In this document: piece by piece, positions 18,675-30,401 of the stretch
Layout: the number at the start of each line of letters is the position of its first letter
Numbering within the stretch: position 1 is the stretch's first letter
Origin: Candidatus Rifleibacteriota bacterium
GTDB taxonomy: Bacteria > Muiribacteriota > Ozemobacteria > Ozemobacterales > Ozemobacteraceae
Direction: 5' to 3'
Length of the DNA: 64,000 nt
NCBI GenBank assembly: GCA_024710355.1
Contig: JANJUX010000009.1
Span: 1-64,000, forward strand
Notes under the pieces: generated by a model
Database searches by the model: none
Told to the model about the DNA's origin: nothing
The model's input: only the letters and a program-made list of their open reading frames with translations
Program-made: the position numbers and the translations under genes

Positions 18675-19970
18675 TTAAACTCCTTCATCGTTCTTTTTAT
18701 TCTGTAAAAATTGCCTGCCGAGTTCTGTGAGGCGGTATTTCTGAGTTGGGCTCCGGGGAGAATCCGGCTGAGTCATTTCAACAAGATTTGCAATAATCGC
18801 AGCTTCAAGATAATTTGTCGAAAAACTCACCCGATCTTTTAAGCCAACAGCTTCCATGAGCTCAGCACGAGTCATTTCTCCTGTTAAAGAATTAACAAGT
18901 TTCATTACTTGCTGGGTTACTTGCTGGGTTACTTGCCCTGTGACTTGCTCACTAACTTGTTCTGCAGATTTACGCGATTGCTTCCTGGTTAGAGGTAAAA
19001 TTTCGGGCAACTTAACAGTAAAGCGCACGCGATTGGCTATTTCTTCAATTACCGGTTCCGGCCAGTTTTTGGCCCGAATTTCATTGAATATTCCGGGTAT
19101 GCCACTGCCCCACTGCTCAATCAGTTCAAGCTCGCGAAAGATCCGGGCAATAACAGGGTTACGTATCTGCGAAACACCTGCTTTCAGATCTTCGACGGTC
19201 AGGCCGGGCAGAAGCAGCCCCGGGCTTTCCACTTCGATCCGGTCGTCAAAGAATGCCACCCGGATCGGCGTGCCGCTGTTGGAATAATCCGCATGAACAA
19301 GGGCATTAATAATAACTTCGCGCAAAATATTGATCGGAATGCTCCAGATATCTTTGCGGCGAATTTCAGAAAAATCTGCGCCACGCATCGCATGCTTCTT
19401 TAAAAACAGCATTATGCTCTCGACGGCTTTCGGCAGCGGTTCATGTATTTCGGTGTGATCAAAAATATCACCCTTATCTTTGCCAATAAAACGGCCACAT
19501 TGTATCCAGCCACCCGGAAAATGAAACTGCCGGTCTTTGCCGTAAAGAAGAATTCCGCCATGGCTGGGAACAAGGCGACCCTGTTCCTGAACGAGAATTT
19601 TCAGGCTCAGCAAACTGTGTTCATCAATTTTCCTGGCACTGAAGTCAGATTTGACGGCATCAATATCAATATCGGCAATGGTTAATTGAGGCATTGGCAG
19701 AGTATCAAAAGAAATACCCGCCACGCCGCGCTGCAGTTCGGAAATGAGCTGAAAATCGGCCTTGCGGTTACTTGAACCAAGGCGAACATACACGCCGTTT
19801 TGCATACCCTCGGCTTTAATAAAATGTGGCCTTGTGCCGCTCAAAAATACTTCCACCAGCAAAAGCGTCTTTCCCTCGAAGGTCACCAGCTCAACATTAG
19901 GAACGAGGCGGGGCGATTATAAAATCAGGTCAAAACTTTCTGCCTGCCGGGCAAAATATTGATCAGACAT
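18675..19970 (-). pseudogene. Broken AlbA_2-type ATP-binding transcriptional regulator gene
   Basis: From 19886 (GTG) to 18675 a 403-codon frame encodes most of an AlbA_2/RecG-like regulator: FEGKTLLLVEV, NGVYVRLGSSNRKA, the GHKL-like region INILREVIINALVHADYS, IEQWGSGIPGI, and a C-terminal winged-helix-like tail. The frame stays homologous-looking for ten more codons upstream and then hits TAA at 19917-19919. Beyond it the same frame begins again at ATG 19970 with a short piece, MSDQYFARQAESFDLIL. Normal members have about 100 more residues of AlbA_2 fold here, so an internal deletion has probably joined the start to the middle of the gene. A shortened protein from the GTG remains possible. 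Confidence 0.6.
18905..18964. repeat. Five tandem 12-base repeats inside the AlbA_2-type gene
   Basis: Units TTACTTGCTGGG (two exact copies), TTACTTGCCCTG, TGACTTGCTCAC and TAACTTGTTCTG follow one another. On the coding (minus) strand they encode the QVT/QVS-rich linker EQVTGQVTQQVTQQV. Such short in-frame repeats are prone to copy-number change. Confidence 0.8.
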
Positions 19971-20159
19971 CAGGAATGGTTTCAGCGATCTCAAATCGCG
20001 ATACGCGATATTTTTAAAATAAGCATAATGAGATTGATTACCAAGGCCACACAAGAAATCCCAACTGCAACCGCTTAACCTGGCCATTTCAACAAGCTGT
20101 CATTATGCAGCTTCAATCGCCAAACTCAGCGCTGGTCTTAGATTTAAATAGTTCTGCCA

Positions 20160-20199
20160 AATTGTTCACAAGAATATCGTATAACATTAGTGAACAATT
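20160..20199. promoter_or_regulatory. Ten-base perfect inverted repeat, possible operator
   Basis: AATTGTTCAC (20160-20169) and GTGAACAATT (20190-20199) are perfectly complementary, separated by 20 bases of AT-rich DNA. They lie upstream of the broken regulator gene, on its promoter side, and could be its operator. The wide spacing would also suit an RNA stem. Function is unknown. Confidence 0.4.
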
Positions 20200-20246
20200 G
20201 CATGCCAATGGTATACATTTTTTACAGCAATCTGCCAGAAAACACA

Positions 20247-20271
20247 AAAGGCGACCGTTAAGGTCGCCTTT
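20247..20271 (-). terminator. Rho-independent terminator of tRNA-Asn
   Basis: A perfect ten-base stem (AAAGGCGACC / GGTCGCCTTT) with a five-base loop follows the tRNA directly on the minus strand, and its 3' arm ends in a short T run. Confidence 0.75.
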
Positions 20272-20274
20272 GAG

Positions 20275-20346
20275 CTCCCGAGCAGGGATTTGAACCCCGG
20301 ACCAATCGGTTAACAGCCGATTGCTCTACCACTGAGCTACTCGGGA
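20275..20346 (-). tRNA. tRNA-Asn (anticodon GTT)
   Basis: The minus strand folds into a complete 72-base cloverleaf. It has a seven-pair acceptor stem (TCCCGAG / CTCGGGA), a D-arm with loop AGTGGTA, an anticodon stem ATCGG / CCGAT with loop CTGTTAA (anticodon GTT), a five-base variable region, and a T-arm with TTCAAAT. The discriminator is G and CCA is not encoded. A strong promoter and a GNRA-loop hairpin lie just upstream and a terminator just downstream, so it is a single-gene transcription unit. Confidence 0.96.
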
Positions 20347-20348
20347 TC

Positions 20349-20362
20349 GTTCGTTTCCGAAC
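20349..20362 (-). other. Hairpin in the tRNA-Asn 5' leader
   Basis: On the minus strand GTTCG-GAAA-CGAAC forms a five-pair stem closed by a GNRA tetraloop, ending two bases before the mature tRNA 5' end. It may shape RNase P cleavage or protect the leader; the role is inferred from position only. Confidence 0.5.
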
Positions 20363-20369
20363 AAAATGG

Positions 20370-20399
20370 ATTATACAACAACCCCGGGGGGTCGTGCAA
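20370..20399 (-). promoter_or_regulatory. Promoter of tRNA-Asn
   Basis: On the minus strand TTGCAC (20394-20399) and a perfect TATAAT (20370-20375) are 18 bases apart. The spacer carries a GC-rich palindrome, ACCCCGGGGGGT on the plus strand. Confidence 0.75.
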
Positions 20400-20407
20400 C
20401 TACTTTT

Positions 20408-21229
20408 TTAAAAATTTTCGAAATTTTCGCGATGCACTTCGGCGAAGCGGGCGCGGGCCTGCATCAGATGTGCGAGACTGCCGGGCAGAACCGCGCGGCT
20501 TTCAGCTAACTCGTCGGCGCTGAAGGTGTCAGCCAGCCAGGTGGCGAGAGATTCTTCGCAACCGGCGGGGTAAGAGTCACCCTGAACGATCTTTTCGAGA
20601 GTGCCGAGCCGGGCAGCGACAGTCGCAGCAGCGGCGGGCACCGAAGTTCTGAAAACAACCAGCAGGTTTTTCCCTGACCATTTCAGGGACTTGCGGGTGA
20701 TCGAAAGCTTGACGCAATAGAATTCTTCGACCTGGGTGATCTCGCAGGTCTTCTTCAGCGGCACGCCCCAGAAAGTGTCGATGACTTCGACGCGGGCAGC
20801 GACAGCCGAAGGCCACATCTTGACCGGAATATAGGCAGTTATGCCATAATGATCAGACGGAAAACCGTATTGCTCTTTGCGGACATAGGCAGCGTCGATC
20901 AGGCGCTCATTGTGATCGACCACGTGAATGTTGCGTTCGAGATCCTGCATGACCAGATCGATCTTGTAAAAAGTCTGATTCTCACGAATCGGCAGACGGT
21001 AGGTCAGCGACTGGTAACCGGCGGCAAGCGCCTCGACCAGAATCGTCGCCTTGTCGTAGCGGTAGAGATTGACCTTGATGCCGGCGATCAGATTCATGGC
21101 GGCATTGCGCACCGTCACATCGACCCGGTAATCGCCGATCTGATAGGGAAAAGCCTGAAGCATGCCGGCAGCCATGACCAGCGCGGCAACAAGAACAAGT
21201 CTGGCAATTTTTCTCAGATAGATTTGCAT
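20408..21229 (-). CDS. Exported protein of unknown function
   Basis: The 273-residue product has a clear Sec signal peptide (basic start, hydrophobic core LVLVAALVMAAGMLQA, cleavage near residue 25). The first half of the mature part looks like a beta-sandwich (YRVDVTVRNAAMNLIAGIKV, then RYDKATILVEA), similar in pattern to carboxypeptidase-regulatory/CNA-B-like domains that describe a sugar- or protein-bound surface. The C-terminal 70 residues are helical. It is not a family I can name. It is a single gene between tRNA-Asn and icd, and its start is the only good ATG after the signal region. Confidence 0.65.
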   Translation of the reverse strand: MQIYLRKIARLVLVAALVMAAGMLQAFPYQIGDYRVDVTVRNAAMNLIAGIKVNLYRYDKATILVEALAAGYQSLTYRLPIRENQTFYKIDLVMQDLERNIHVVDHNERLIDAAYVRKEQYGFPSDHYGITAYIPVKMWPSAVAARVEVIDTFWGVPLKKTCEITQVEEFYCVKLSITRKSLKWSGKNLLVVFRTSVPAAAATVAARLGTLEKIVQGDSYPAGCEESLATWLADTFSADELAESRAVLPGSLAHLMQARARFAEVHRENFENF

Positions 21230-23851
<2,622 letters not shown>

Positions 23852-23866
23852 AGCCTTTGATCTTAC

Positions 23867-23900
23867 AAAATCCCGTCGCCACATGCGGCGGGATTTTTTT
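23867..23900 (+). terminator. Rho-independent terminator of icd
   Basis: AATCCCGTCGC and GCGGCGGGATT pair around a short loop (one G-T pair) and run into seven T residues, 15 bases after the icd stop. Confidence 0.85.
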
Positions 23901-24024
23901 GTCTGCGAATGCCAGGACAGCAAAGTTCAAATAAGATGGGATTTGTGTTAAGCTGCAGCTGTTGTTTTTTTAATCATTAATTCTACCGCGAAGCATCTGA
24001 GCGGGCAATTTTACGGGGTTAACA

Positions 24025-25290
24025 ATGCTGTATACAGCTCTATTTTTTATAGTTCTGCTGCTGATTTCGGCTATTTTTTCAGGAACGGAAACCGCAATCA
24101 CTTCGGTGAATGAGATAAGTCTTTCGTCAGTTCAAGGTGGCAGCAGCCGGCGGCAGAAGATTGTTACCGAGCTGGTCAAGGACAAAAGGTCTGTAATTGC
24201 AGCGATTCTCGTCGGCAATAACATTGTCAACACGGTTCTTGCGGTTTATGCCGGGGTTTTCTTCGATCAGGTATTCGTTGAAACCGGCATGCTCAGTGAA
24301 AAAATAGCACCGATGGTCGCTTCGGTGATCACCATCGTCTTTCTGCTCATATTTGGTGAGATTGTACCCAAGCACCTTGGCGTCACCTTTGCCAAAGCCT
24401 GGACCTACGTCATCGCCTACCCGCTCTGGGCGATCGTAAAAGTTCTTCAGCCAGTAACCTGGACTATGGATGTTCTCAGCCGCATGCTGCTGAGAATGCT
24501 TCCGTTCAAGGGTGACGAAAATGCCCCGACCATCCAGGAAATCCTGCTGATGGCCAAAATCAGCGAAAAAGCCGGTCATATCGACTCGCTCGAGCGCAAA
24601 CTCATGTCGAGGTCGAGCCGCTTCAACGACCTGCTGGCATGCGAAGTCATGATTCCCCGTAACCTCGTCAAGGGTGTTCCGATCGATATCAAGCTCAACG
24701 ATCTGATTGAAGTCTTCAGAGAAGACATGTATTCGCGGGTACCCGTTTATAAAGACGATATCGACCAGATAATCGGGGTGTTCAATTTCAAGGAACTTTT
24801 CAGAACCGACCAGTCGGCCCCTGACGAATTCTCGATCGGCAGAATGATGCTCAAGCCGCTTTATGTTCCGGAAAATGTGGCGATCGGCGAACTGCTCGAG
24901 CGCATGAAGCTCAAGAGAACCCACATGGCGGTCGTTGTCGATGAATTTGGCTCAACTACCGGCATTATAACCATGGAAGATATTGTCGAACGACTTTTTG
25001 GCCTGATCGGCGACGAATACGACGTTGAAGAACCGGTGATAATCAATAATGAAGCTGGTGAAGTCGAGGTGGCCGGAACCATTTCGCTGCAGGATCTCAG
25101 TGCCATGCTGCATACTGAGTTCCCGGAAGAGGTCAGACGCACCGTCACAACTCTCAACGGCTTTCTGACCTGGCTGAAGGGCGATTTTCCGAGAAAGAAG
25201 GAAAAGATTCACTGGGAAAAATTCACCTTCAGAGTCAAGGAAGTCGATGGGCACCGCGCCGAAAAAGTCGTCATCAAAAAGAGAGACTAA
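24025..25290 (+). CDS. CNNM/CorC (hemolysin C-like) transporter with CBS pair
   Basis: The 421-residue protein has the DUF21/CNNM membrane domain (about residues 1-180; ISAIFSGTETAITSVNEI, then LLIFGEIVPKHLGV), a CBS-domain pair (about 195-325; SRVPVYKDDIDQIIGVFNFK, then AVVVDEFGSTTGIITMEDIV) and a C-terminal CorC_HlyC domain (about 340-420). Members transport Mg2+ or Na+ or regulate such transport at the inner membrane; the old name hemolysin is misleading. It ends with a four-base tail-to-tail overlap with the convergent MATE gene. Confidence 0.92.
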   Translation: MLYTALFFIVLLLISAIFSGTETAITSVNEISLSSVQGGSSRRQKIVTELVKDKRSVIAAILVGNNIVNTVLAVYAGVFFDQVFVETGMLSEKIAPMVASVITIVFLLIFGEIVPKHLGVTFAKAWTYVIAYPLWAIVKVLQPVTWTMDVLSRMLLRMLPFKGDENAPTIQEILLMAKISEKAGHIDSLERKLMSRSSRFNDLLACEVMIPRNLVKGVPIDIKLNDLIEVFREDMYSRVPVYKDDIDQIIGVFNFKELFRTDQSAPDEFSIGRMMLKPLYVPENVAIGELLERMKLKRTHMAVVVDEFGSTTGIITMEDIVERLFGLIGDEYDVEEPVIINNEAGEVEVAGTISLQDLSAMLHTEFPEEVRRTVTTLNGFLTWLKGDFPRKKEKIHWEKFTFRVKEVDGHRAEKVVIKKRD

Positions 25291-26633
25291 TTATTCAGCT
25301 GCGTAAAACCTGCGGTTTTGCGGCGGGTATAGCGGTAAAGAGCGAGCAGCCCGAGCCCCTTCATGCAGGTGGTCAGGCTGATGGCCCACCAGATACCTGA
25401 AACGCCCATGCCGAAATAATGGGCGAGCAGCCAGGCCAGCGGCACGCGCCCGACTGTGCACGGGATTGTGATGAAAAGTGTCGGGTAAGTGATGCCGAGA
25501 CCGGTGAAGATACCGCCGATGACCATTTCCCAGGCCATGAAGATTTCGAGCAGACCGATGATAAAAAGGTAATCGGCGCCATAGGCGATCAGCAGTGGAT
25601 CATCGCTGAGAAGACCAACCAGCTGATGCGGAAAAATCAGAAATAGAACGAGAAAAGGCAGCAGAATCAGGGTGGCCGAGCGCAGACCCGCAATCAGAAT
25701 GCCGTCAATGCGGTCATGTTCGCGGCGCCCGACCGAATAGCCGGTCAGCGAGGTCATCGCAATACCGAAGGCGATCGAAGTGAAATACGGAAAGCTTTCG
25801 ATGCGGTGGCAGATACCAACGGCAGAGAGCGGCGTCATGCCAAACGGGGTTATCAGACGGGTGAGAAACGGGTAGACGATCGACCAGACCCACGAGGTCG
25901 CGGCATTGGGAAGACCGATTCTGATGATTTTGCGGTAATAAAAGGTGCGAAACTTGAAGAAGCTCAGCAGCGGCGGAATATAATTGCGCCGGCGCAGAAC
26001 GTAACCTCGCATTATCAGCGACAGCACGTGACTGATAACGGTCGCCCAGGCGGCACCGGCAGCACCCATGGCGGGGAACCCCCACCAGCCGAACATCATC
26101 ACCGGGTCGAGAATCATGTTGGCAATCAGACAGATGATCATGATACCGTTGCTGATGCGGTTGTCACCATAGGCATTGAAAACGTTTCCGGACAGCATGT
26201 CGAGAAAGATCAGCGGGAACCCGAGAAGAATTATATAAAAATATTCGACCGCGAGCGCGGCCGTGTCAGGTTCGAGACCCATCCAGGCGAAGGGACGGTC
26301 AAGATAAGGCAGAAACAAAAAAGTTATCAGGGCAGCGAGCAGAAGGCTGAGCCAGGAAGACTGCACGATGGCTTCCCAGGCGCGGCGACGGCGGCCGGCG
26401 CCATGAAACTGTGCCACCAGTGAAGAACAGCCGGCACCGGTGATCTGCATGATCGAATAAAGTGACCAGACGATAAAACCGGCTGAGGCAACGCCGGCAA
26501 CGGCGCGGGTGCCAAGTTTTTCGATCCAGTAGATGTCGATGATGTCGAAGGCAATCAGGCCGAGAAAGCCACCGATTGCAGGCAGCGAAATATTGAAAAC
26601 TCTTTTGTAAACAGCCGCATCAATTGCCTGCAT
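25287..26633 (-). CDS. MATE family multidrug/metabolite exporter
   Basis: The 448-residue inner-membrane protein has about twelve hydrophobic helices in two halves, and the opening FNISLPAIGGFLGLIAFDIIDIYW is typical of MATE proteins. Members export cationic drugs or metabolites using Na+ or H+ gradients. The substrate cannot be told from sequence. It is a single gene, divergent from nothing close by, and has no strong Shine-Dalgarno sequence before its ATG. Confidence 0.9.
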   Translation of the reverse strand: MQAIDAAVYKRVFNISLPAIGGFLGLIAFDIIDIYWIEKLGTRAVAGVASAGFIVWSLYSIMQITGAGCSSLVAQFHGAGRRRRAWEAIVQSSWLSLLLAALITFLFLPYLDRPFAWMGLEPDTAALAVEYFYIILLGFPLIFLDMLSGNVFNAYGDNRISNGIMIICLIANMILDPVMMFGWWGFPAMGAAGAAWATVISHVLSLIMRGYVLRRRNYIPPLLSFFKFRTFYYRKIIRIGLPNAATSWVWSIVYPFLTRLITPFGMTPLSAVGICHRIESFPYFTSIAFGIAMTSLTGYSVGRREHDRIDGILIAGLRSATLILLPFLVLFLIFPHQLVGLLSDDPLLIAYGADYLFIIGLLEIFMAWEMVIGGIFTGLGITYPTLFITIPCTVGRVPLAWLLAHYFGMGVSGIWWAISLTTCMKGLGLLALYRYTRRKTAGFTQLNN

Positions 26634-26732
26634 CGTTGTTAAGCCGTATCCTTGCCACCCAGATTACCGATTAACGCGCGGAACTGGCGTAAGCCGGGGT
26701 TGAATTATAGCCTTTCCGGGTTAAAAAGGCAC

Positions 26733-26762
26733 GAAAAAAATCCGGCCACGGGGGCCGGATTC
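26733..26762 (-). terminator. Rho-independent terminator of tldD-pmbA
   Basis: On the minus strand AATCCGGCC and GGCCGGATT form a nine-pair stem followed by seven T residues, about 32 bases past the pmbA stop. Confidence 0.85.
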
Positions 26763-26794
26763 GCTTTCGGAATCTTGGTTTAAATGCAATGTCG

Positions 26795-28168
26795 TCAGAA
26801 TGATTCGGCGCAGTCGGTGATTTTGACCTTTTCAGAGACGATGTATGAGGGCACCGCGAAGGCGACGGGCGAGCGGCGGCCGTAGGTGTTCGACAGGTTA
26901 ACCGATTCGGCTTCTTTCGAAATCTTCACGATTTTGTTAAACACACTCTGGAAAGTATCGGTAATACGCGACGAGAAAATCGGCCCGACAACCTTGCCGT
27001 TTTCGATCAGCACGGCGTTGAAGCGTGAGCTGCCGGTAAAAATGCCTTTGCTGGCATTCGGAATATTGAGATAGTGCAGCGCCGGAATATAAAGCACTTT
27101 GCCCATGCCTTTAACAGCTTCGAGCAGATCGTGTGAATCTTTACCGGTCTGCATGGTGATGCTGAGCGAACCGCCGGTGTGCCCGGTAAGCGGGCGACCG
27201 TATTTGGCGCAGGTCGAACTGTCGTACATCAGGTTCTGCAGCTTGCCCTTCTCGACGATCGGCCAGGTCTGGCGGGTTTTGCCCGAAAAGTCGAAGCCGA
27301 AGCGGTAGGTAAGATCGTTGGCCGGTTCGTCGACGATAGTGACATTGTCACCAAGCACCTTGTCGCCCTTCACGTATTTGGCAGTCCAGCCCTGTTTTTC
27401 TTCGTATGAGCGACCGAAGAAGCCTGTCCAGCAGGCCATTTCGAGCACTTCGGCGACTGCATCGCTGCCGAGGGCAACGGTGTATTCACCTGGTTCGATC
27501 TGGGTTCCGGCGTGATTTTCGTAGACAGGAAGCAGTTCTTTGAAGCTTTTGATAATGTCTTCGACCCTGAAATCGCTGAGACGCCAACCGGTAGCGCCCT
27601 GGCGCAGTTCCCACTTCTTTTCGGGGTGTTTGAGCACAATGTTGAACGCCTGGTCGGTGCCGAGATGGTGCACGCAGAGGTCGTTGGCTGTCGAGGTCAT
27701 GAAGAATTCGACCGAACCGCTCGACCAGGAGCCTGAAAAGTTATACTGCTGCCCGACTTCAGTGAAAATGCGCTGATAGGCATCGGCCTTGAATGCCGGG
27801 TCGACGGTTTCAAGGGCTTTGTCATACTGACTGTCTTCGCTGATGGCCTTTTCGACCTTATCAGGAATCGGCTGGTAAGCTTTTTCGCTGGCGACTTCGG
27901 CTTTGCTGACGGCGATCTGCAGAGCTTTTTCAACGTATTCTTCAGAAACGACATCACCCATCTGGGTGTGAATGCCGGTGCGGCGCCCGTTGATCACTTC
28001 GATATCGAGGCGGGTCAGCGCTTCTGAGGTGTTGAGCGAAACAGAATTATTGCCAATACGCATCAGGTGGCTTTTTTCGCTGTGCAGAATGAAGGTGGCG
28101 GTTACACCACGGGCCGCGGCACGGCTTCTGACGGCGCAGATCATTTCATGTGCGGGTGACTTTTTCAT
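26795..28168 (-). CDS. pmbA: TldE/PmbA metalloprotease-related subunit
   Basis: The 457-residue protein is the TldE/PmbA partner of TldD, recognised by its length, its N-terminal AAARGVTATFILHSEKSHLM region and C-terminal TGHTGGSLSITMQTG and GIFTGSSRFNAVLIENGKVV blocks. TldD and TldE form a cytoplasmic heterodimeric zinc protease that degrades unfolded peptides and, in some species, trims ribosomal peptide products such as microcin B17. TldE itself carries no HExxxH motif. The gene begins four bases after tldD with AAGGAAG ahead of its ATG, so the two are co-transcribed. Confidence 0.92.
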   Translation of the reverse strand: MKKSPAHEMICAVRSRAAARGVTATFILHSEKSHLMRIGNNSVSLNTSEALTRLDIEVINGRRTGIHTQMGDVVSEEYVEKALQIAVSKAEVASEKAYQPIPDKVEKAISEDSQYDKALETVDPAFKADAYQRIFTEVGQQYNFSGSWSSGSVEFFMTSTANDLCVHHLGTDQAFNIVLKHPEKKWELRQGATGWRLSDFRVEDIIKSFKELLPVYENHAGTQIEPGEYTVALGSDAVAEVLEMACWTGFFGRSYEEKQGWTAKYVKGDKVLGDNVTIVDEPANDLTYRFGFDFSGKTRQTWPIVEKGKLQNLMYDSSTCAKYGRPLTGHTGGSLSITMQTGKDSHDLLEAVKGMGKVLYIPALHYLNIPNASKGIFTGSSRFNAVLIENGKVVGPIFSSRITDTFQSVFNKIVKISKEAESVNLSNTYGRRSPVAFAVPSYIVSEKVKITDCAESF

Positions 28169-28172
28169 GCTG

Positions 28173-29657
28173 TTACTTCCTTTCGCCGGTGATTACGTTG
28201 TCGAAGCGCACGACGGGTATGCCATGACCGAGCTGCATGACCTGGTTCGGCTCGCCCTTACCGCAGTTGTCGACCTGCCAGACTTTCCAGGTCGAGGCGT
28301 CGCCGACGGCCGACAGCGAATTATAGAATTCAACTGTATGGCCCTGATAGGTCGGGTTGCGCAGAATGCGGGTCTTCTTGCCGTCTTTCACTTCCCAGGC
28401 GATTTCGCAGCCGAAATGGAAATGTTCGCGGTTCGAGCCGATCGACCACGAAACCGGGTTATCGAGCACGATACCGTCTTTGGTCGAGGCGATGATATCT
28501 TCGAGAGTGCCATCTTTACCGGGAAGAATGTTAACGTTAGTCATGCGATCGATCGGGGCCCGGTAGAATGCGGTTGCGCGTGCGGCGCCGCCGCTTTCAG
28601 TGAAGATGGTGCGACCGGCTTTCTGGTTTGCCTCGTCGACCATGGCACGTGAGCTGAGGGCGTTCACGAGAACACCCTTGTCGATCAGCAGATAATCGCG
28701 TTCGGGTGACCCTTCGTCGTCGAAACCGAACGAGCCGGGCGAATTTTCGATACCGCCGAAGGCGCTGACCGAAAGCTTGTCGCTGCCGTATTTAAGCTTG
28801 CCGAAAGAATCGAGATTAACGAACGAACCGCCGGCGTAAGAGAGTTCATAGCCGAGAATGCGGTCGAGTTCGAGCGGGTGACCGATGGTTTCATGCACCT
28901 GCAGAAAGCCCTGACCGGGGAGCAGAATGACTGAACGGCGGCCGTATTCAAGAGCATCGGCCTTGATCAGCTGACCGAGTTCGTCTTTGATGCGTTCGGC
29001 ATGACCGCTGAAAAGTGCCGGATCGGTGAGCATTTCGTAGCCGCGGGTGCCTTTGCCGGTGGTAAAGAGTTCCTGGCTGCGGCGCTGCATCTGGCCGTCA
29101 CTGTCGAGGGCCATGATCATCATTTTGCCGAAGACGTTGCGAAGTTTACGCTCAACTTCGGTGCCCTCGCTGTTGAAAAAATAAATGTTTTTCTTCTGGA
29201 ATTCAGCATAAACGTAGCGCTTGATGATCCAGTCTTCTTTGAGACGTGCATCGATGGCGCCGAGAAAATCGAGTTTTTCTTTAAGACTGACATCGAAGGG
29301 ATCCTGCTTGATGGGCGAAGAAAAGGCACCGCGATGGGCCGGTTTTTTGCCCATTTTAAGCGGAACGCGCACAAGCTTTGCGGCAGTCATGGCGTTTTTG
29401 CAGGCCTGATCGAAACAGGCGTCGATTTCTTTGACGTTGCTGGTAGCGGCAAAGCCCCAGGCACCGCCATAGAGAACCCTTACGCCGAGGCCGCTTTCGA
29501 AGGTCGTGTCGTTGGCTTCGAGGTTACCATCGTAAAGCAGCAGGGTTTCGGTATCGTCGTGGGTATAGAAGCGTGCGTCGGTGTATTCGGCGCCCTTCGC
29601 GGTCAAGCGTTCAATGTTTTGAATAATCTGCTTTTTGATTTCGGCAGAAAGACTCAT
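28173..29657 (-). CDS. tldD: TldD zinc metalloprotease
   Basis: This 494-residue protein carries the TldD zinc site HETIGH near residue 254 (HExxxH) and the downstream EGSPERDYLLIDKGVLV region of the family. It forms the catalytic half of the TldD-TldE protease with the product of the next gene. GGTGGT precedes its ATG. I found no obvious precursor-peptide gene nearby, so a general peptide-degradation role is more likely than natural-product processing. Confidence 0.94.
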   Translation of the reverse strand: MSLSAEIKKQIIQNIERLTAKGAEYTDARFYTHDDTETLLLYDGNLEANDTTFESGLGVRVLYGGAWGFAATSNVKEIDACFDQACKNAMTAAKLVRVPLKMGKKPAHRGAFSSPIKQDPFDVSLKEKLDFLGAIDARLKEDWIIKRYVYAEFQKKNIYFFNSEGTEVERKLRNVFGKMMIMALDSDGQMQRRSQELFTTGKGTRGYEMLTDPALFSGHAERIKDELGQLIKADALEYGRRSVILLPGQGFLQVHETIGHPLELDRILGYELSYAGGSFVNLDSFGKLKYGSDKLSVSAFGGIENSPGSFGFDDEGSPERDYLLIDKGVLVNALSSRAMVDEANQKAGRTIFTESGGAARATAFYRAPIDRMTNVNILPGKDGTLEDIIASTKDGIVLDNPVSWSIGSNREHFHFGCEIAWEVKDGKKTRILRNPTYQGHTVEFYNSLSAVGDASTWKVWQVDNCGKGEPNQVMQLGHGIPVVRFDNVITGERK

Positions 29658-29757
29658 TCGCTACCACCTTTCCGGTTATTGGTCTATTTTAAATCCGGTA
29701 CATTTTACAACATCTGAAGTTACAGATAAACAAAAATGCGCTTTTTTTCACGATGTT

Positions 29758-30216
29758 TCAGAAATCGATTTTCATCAGGGTTACGTTGGCGCCGTGGTAT
29801 TCGAGTTTTTCGATTGTTTTCCAGCCCATGTGTTTGTAGAAGTGTTCGCGGTCGGGGGTGTAGAGATAAAGGGTTTTGATGCCGGCCTCGCGGGCATGCT
29901 GCATGATTTTCAGCACGACCGTTCTGCCCACCTGGTTTTTGCGATAATCGGGGTCGACGAAGACACTGGCGAGCCAGGGTTTGAGCTCAGGGCGCTCAGG
30001 CATATCAGATTCAATAATCGAGGCAGAGCCGACGATTTTTCCGTCAATTTCGGCGACATAGGTTGCCGGTATGGTTTTACCTTCGAAGTGTTCGCGCATT
30101 TTTTCGATTCTGGCTTCGAGAGTGCGGCCGGGGTTGAGATAGCCCCACTCATTGTGATGCCAGGTGCAGATTTTTTCGAGACATTCGCGGCGGTCCTTAA
30201 GATGAAATATTTTCAT
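29758..30216 (-). CDS. GNAT family N-acetyltransferase
   Basis: The 152-residue protein is a single GNAT domain: IVGSASIIESD, the acetyl-CoA motif A strand SVFVDPDYRKNQVGRTVVLK and the C-terminal YLYTPDREHFYKHMGWKTIE. These enzymes move an acetyl group from acetyl-CoA to an amine. The substrate is unknown. AAAGGAT precedes its ATG, and it is a single gene downstream of no partner. Confidence 0.85.
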   Translation of the reverse strand: MKIFHLKDRRECLEKICTWHHNEWGYLNPGRTLEARIEKMREHFEGKTIPATYVAEIDGKIVGSASIIESDMPERPELKPWLASVFVDPDYRKNQVGRTVVLKIMQHAREAGIKTLYLYTPDREHFYKHMGWKTIEKLEYHGANVTLMKIDF

Positions 30217-30337
30217 GGCTTATCCTTTACTTTGGTTCTGGCGCAATATTACTACAAAAATTAGGCCAATGGCCATCGTCAATGAGCGATCATTATCACC
30301 CGCGCATTTTGCGGTGCAAAATATTTAAGGCGGGGTA

Positions 30338-30366
30338 TTGACTTTTTTGCGGCATTGCAGCAAAAT
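30338..30366 (+). promoter_or_regulatory. Promoter of the ABC1 kinase-like gene
   Basis: TTGACT (30338-30343) and CAAAAT (30361-30366) are 17 bases apart, ending about 36 bases before the chosen ATG. Confidence 0.5.
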
Positions 30367-30401
30367 GAATTTATAATTTGTCAGAGGAGCAGTACCCCTT
30401 T

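Noticed and set aside
18905..18964. CRISPR-like array
   Set aside because: The 12-base repeats have no spacers and are in-frame codons of a QVT-rich linker; no CRISPR array or cas gene is seen anywhere in the window.
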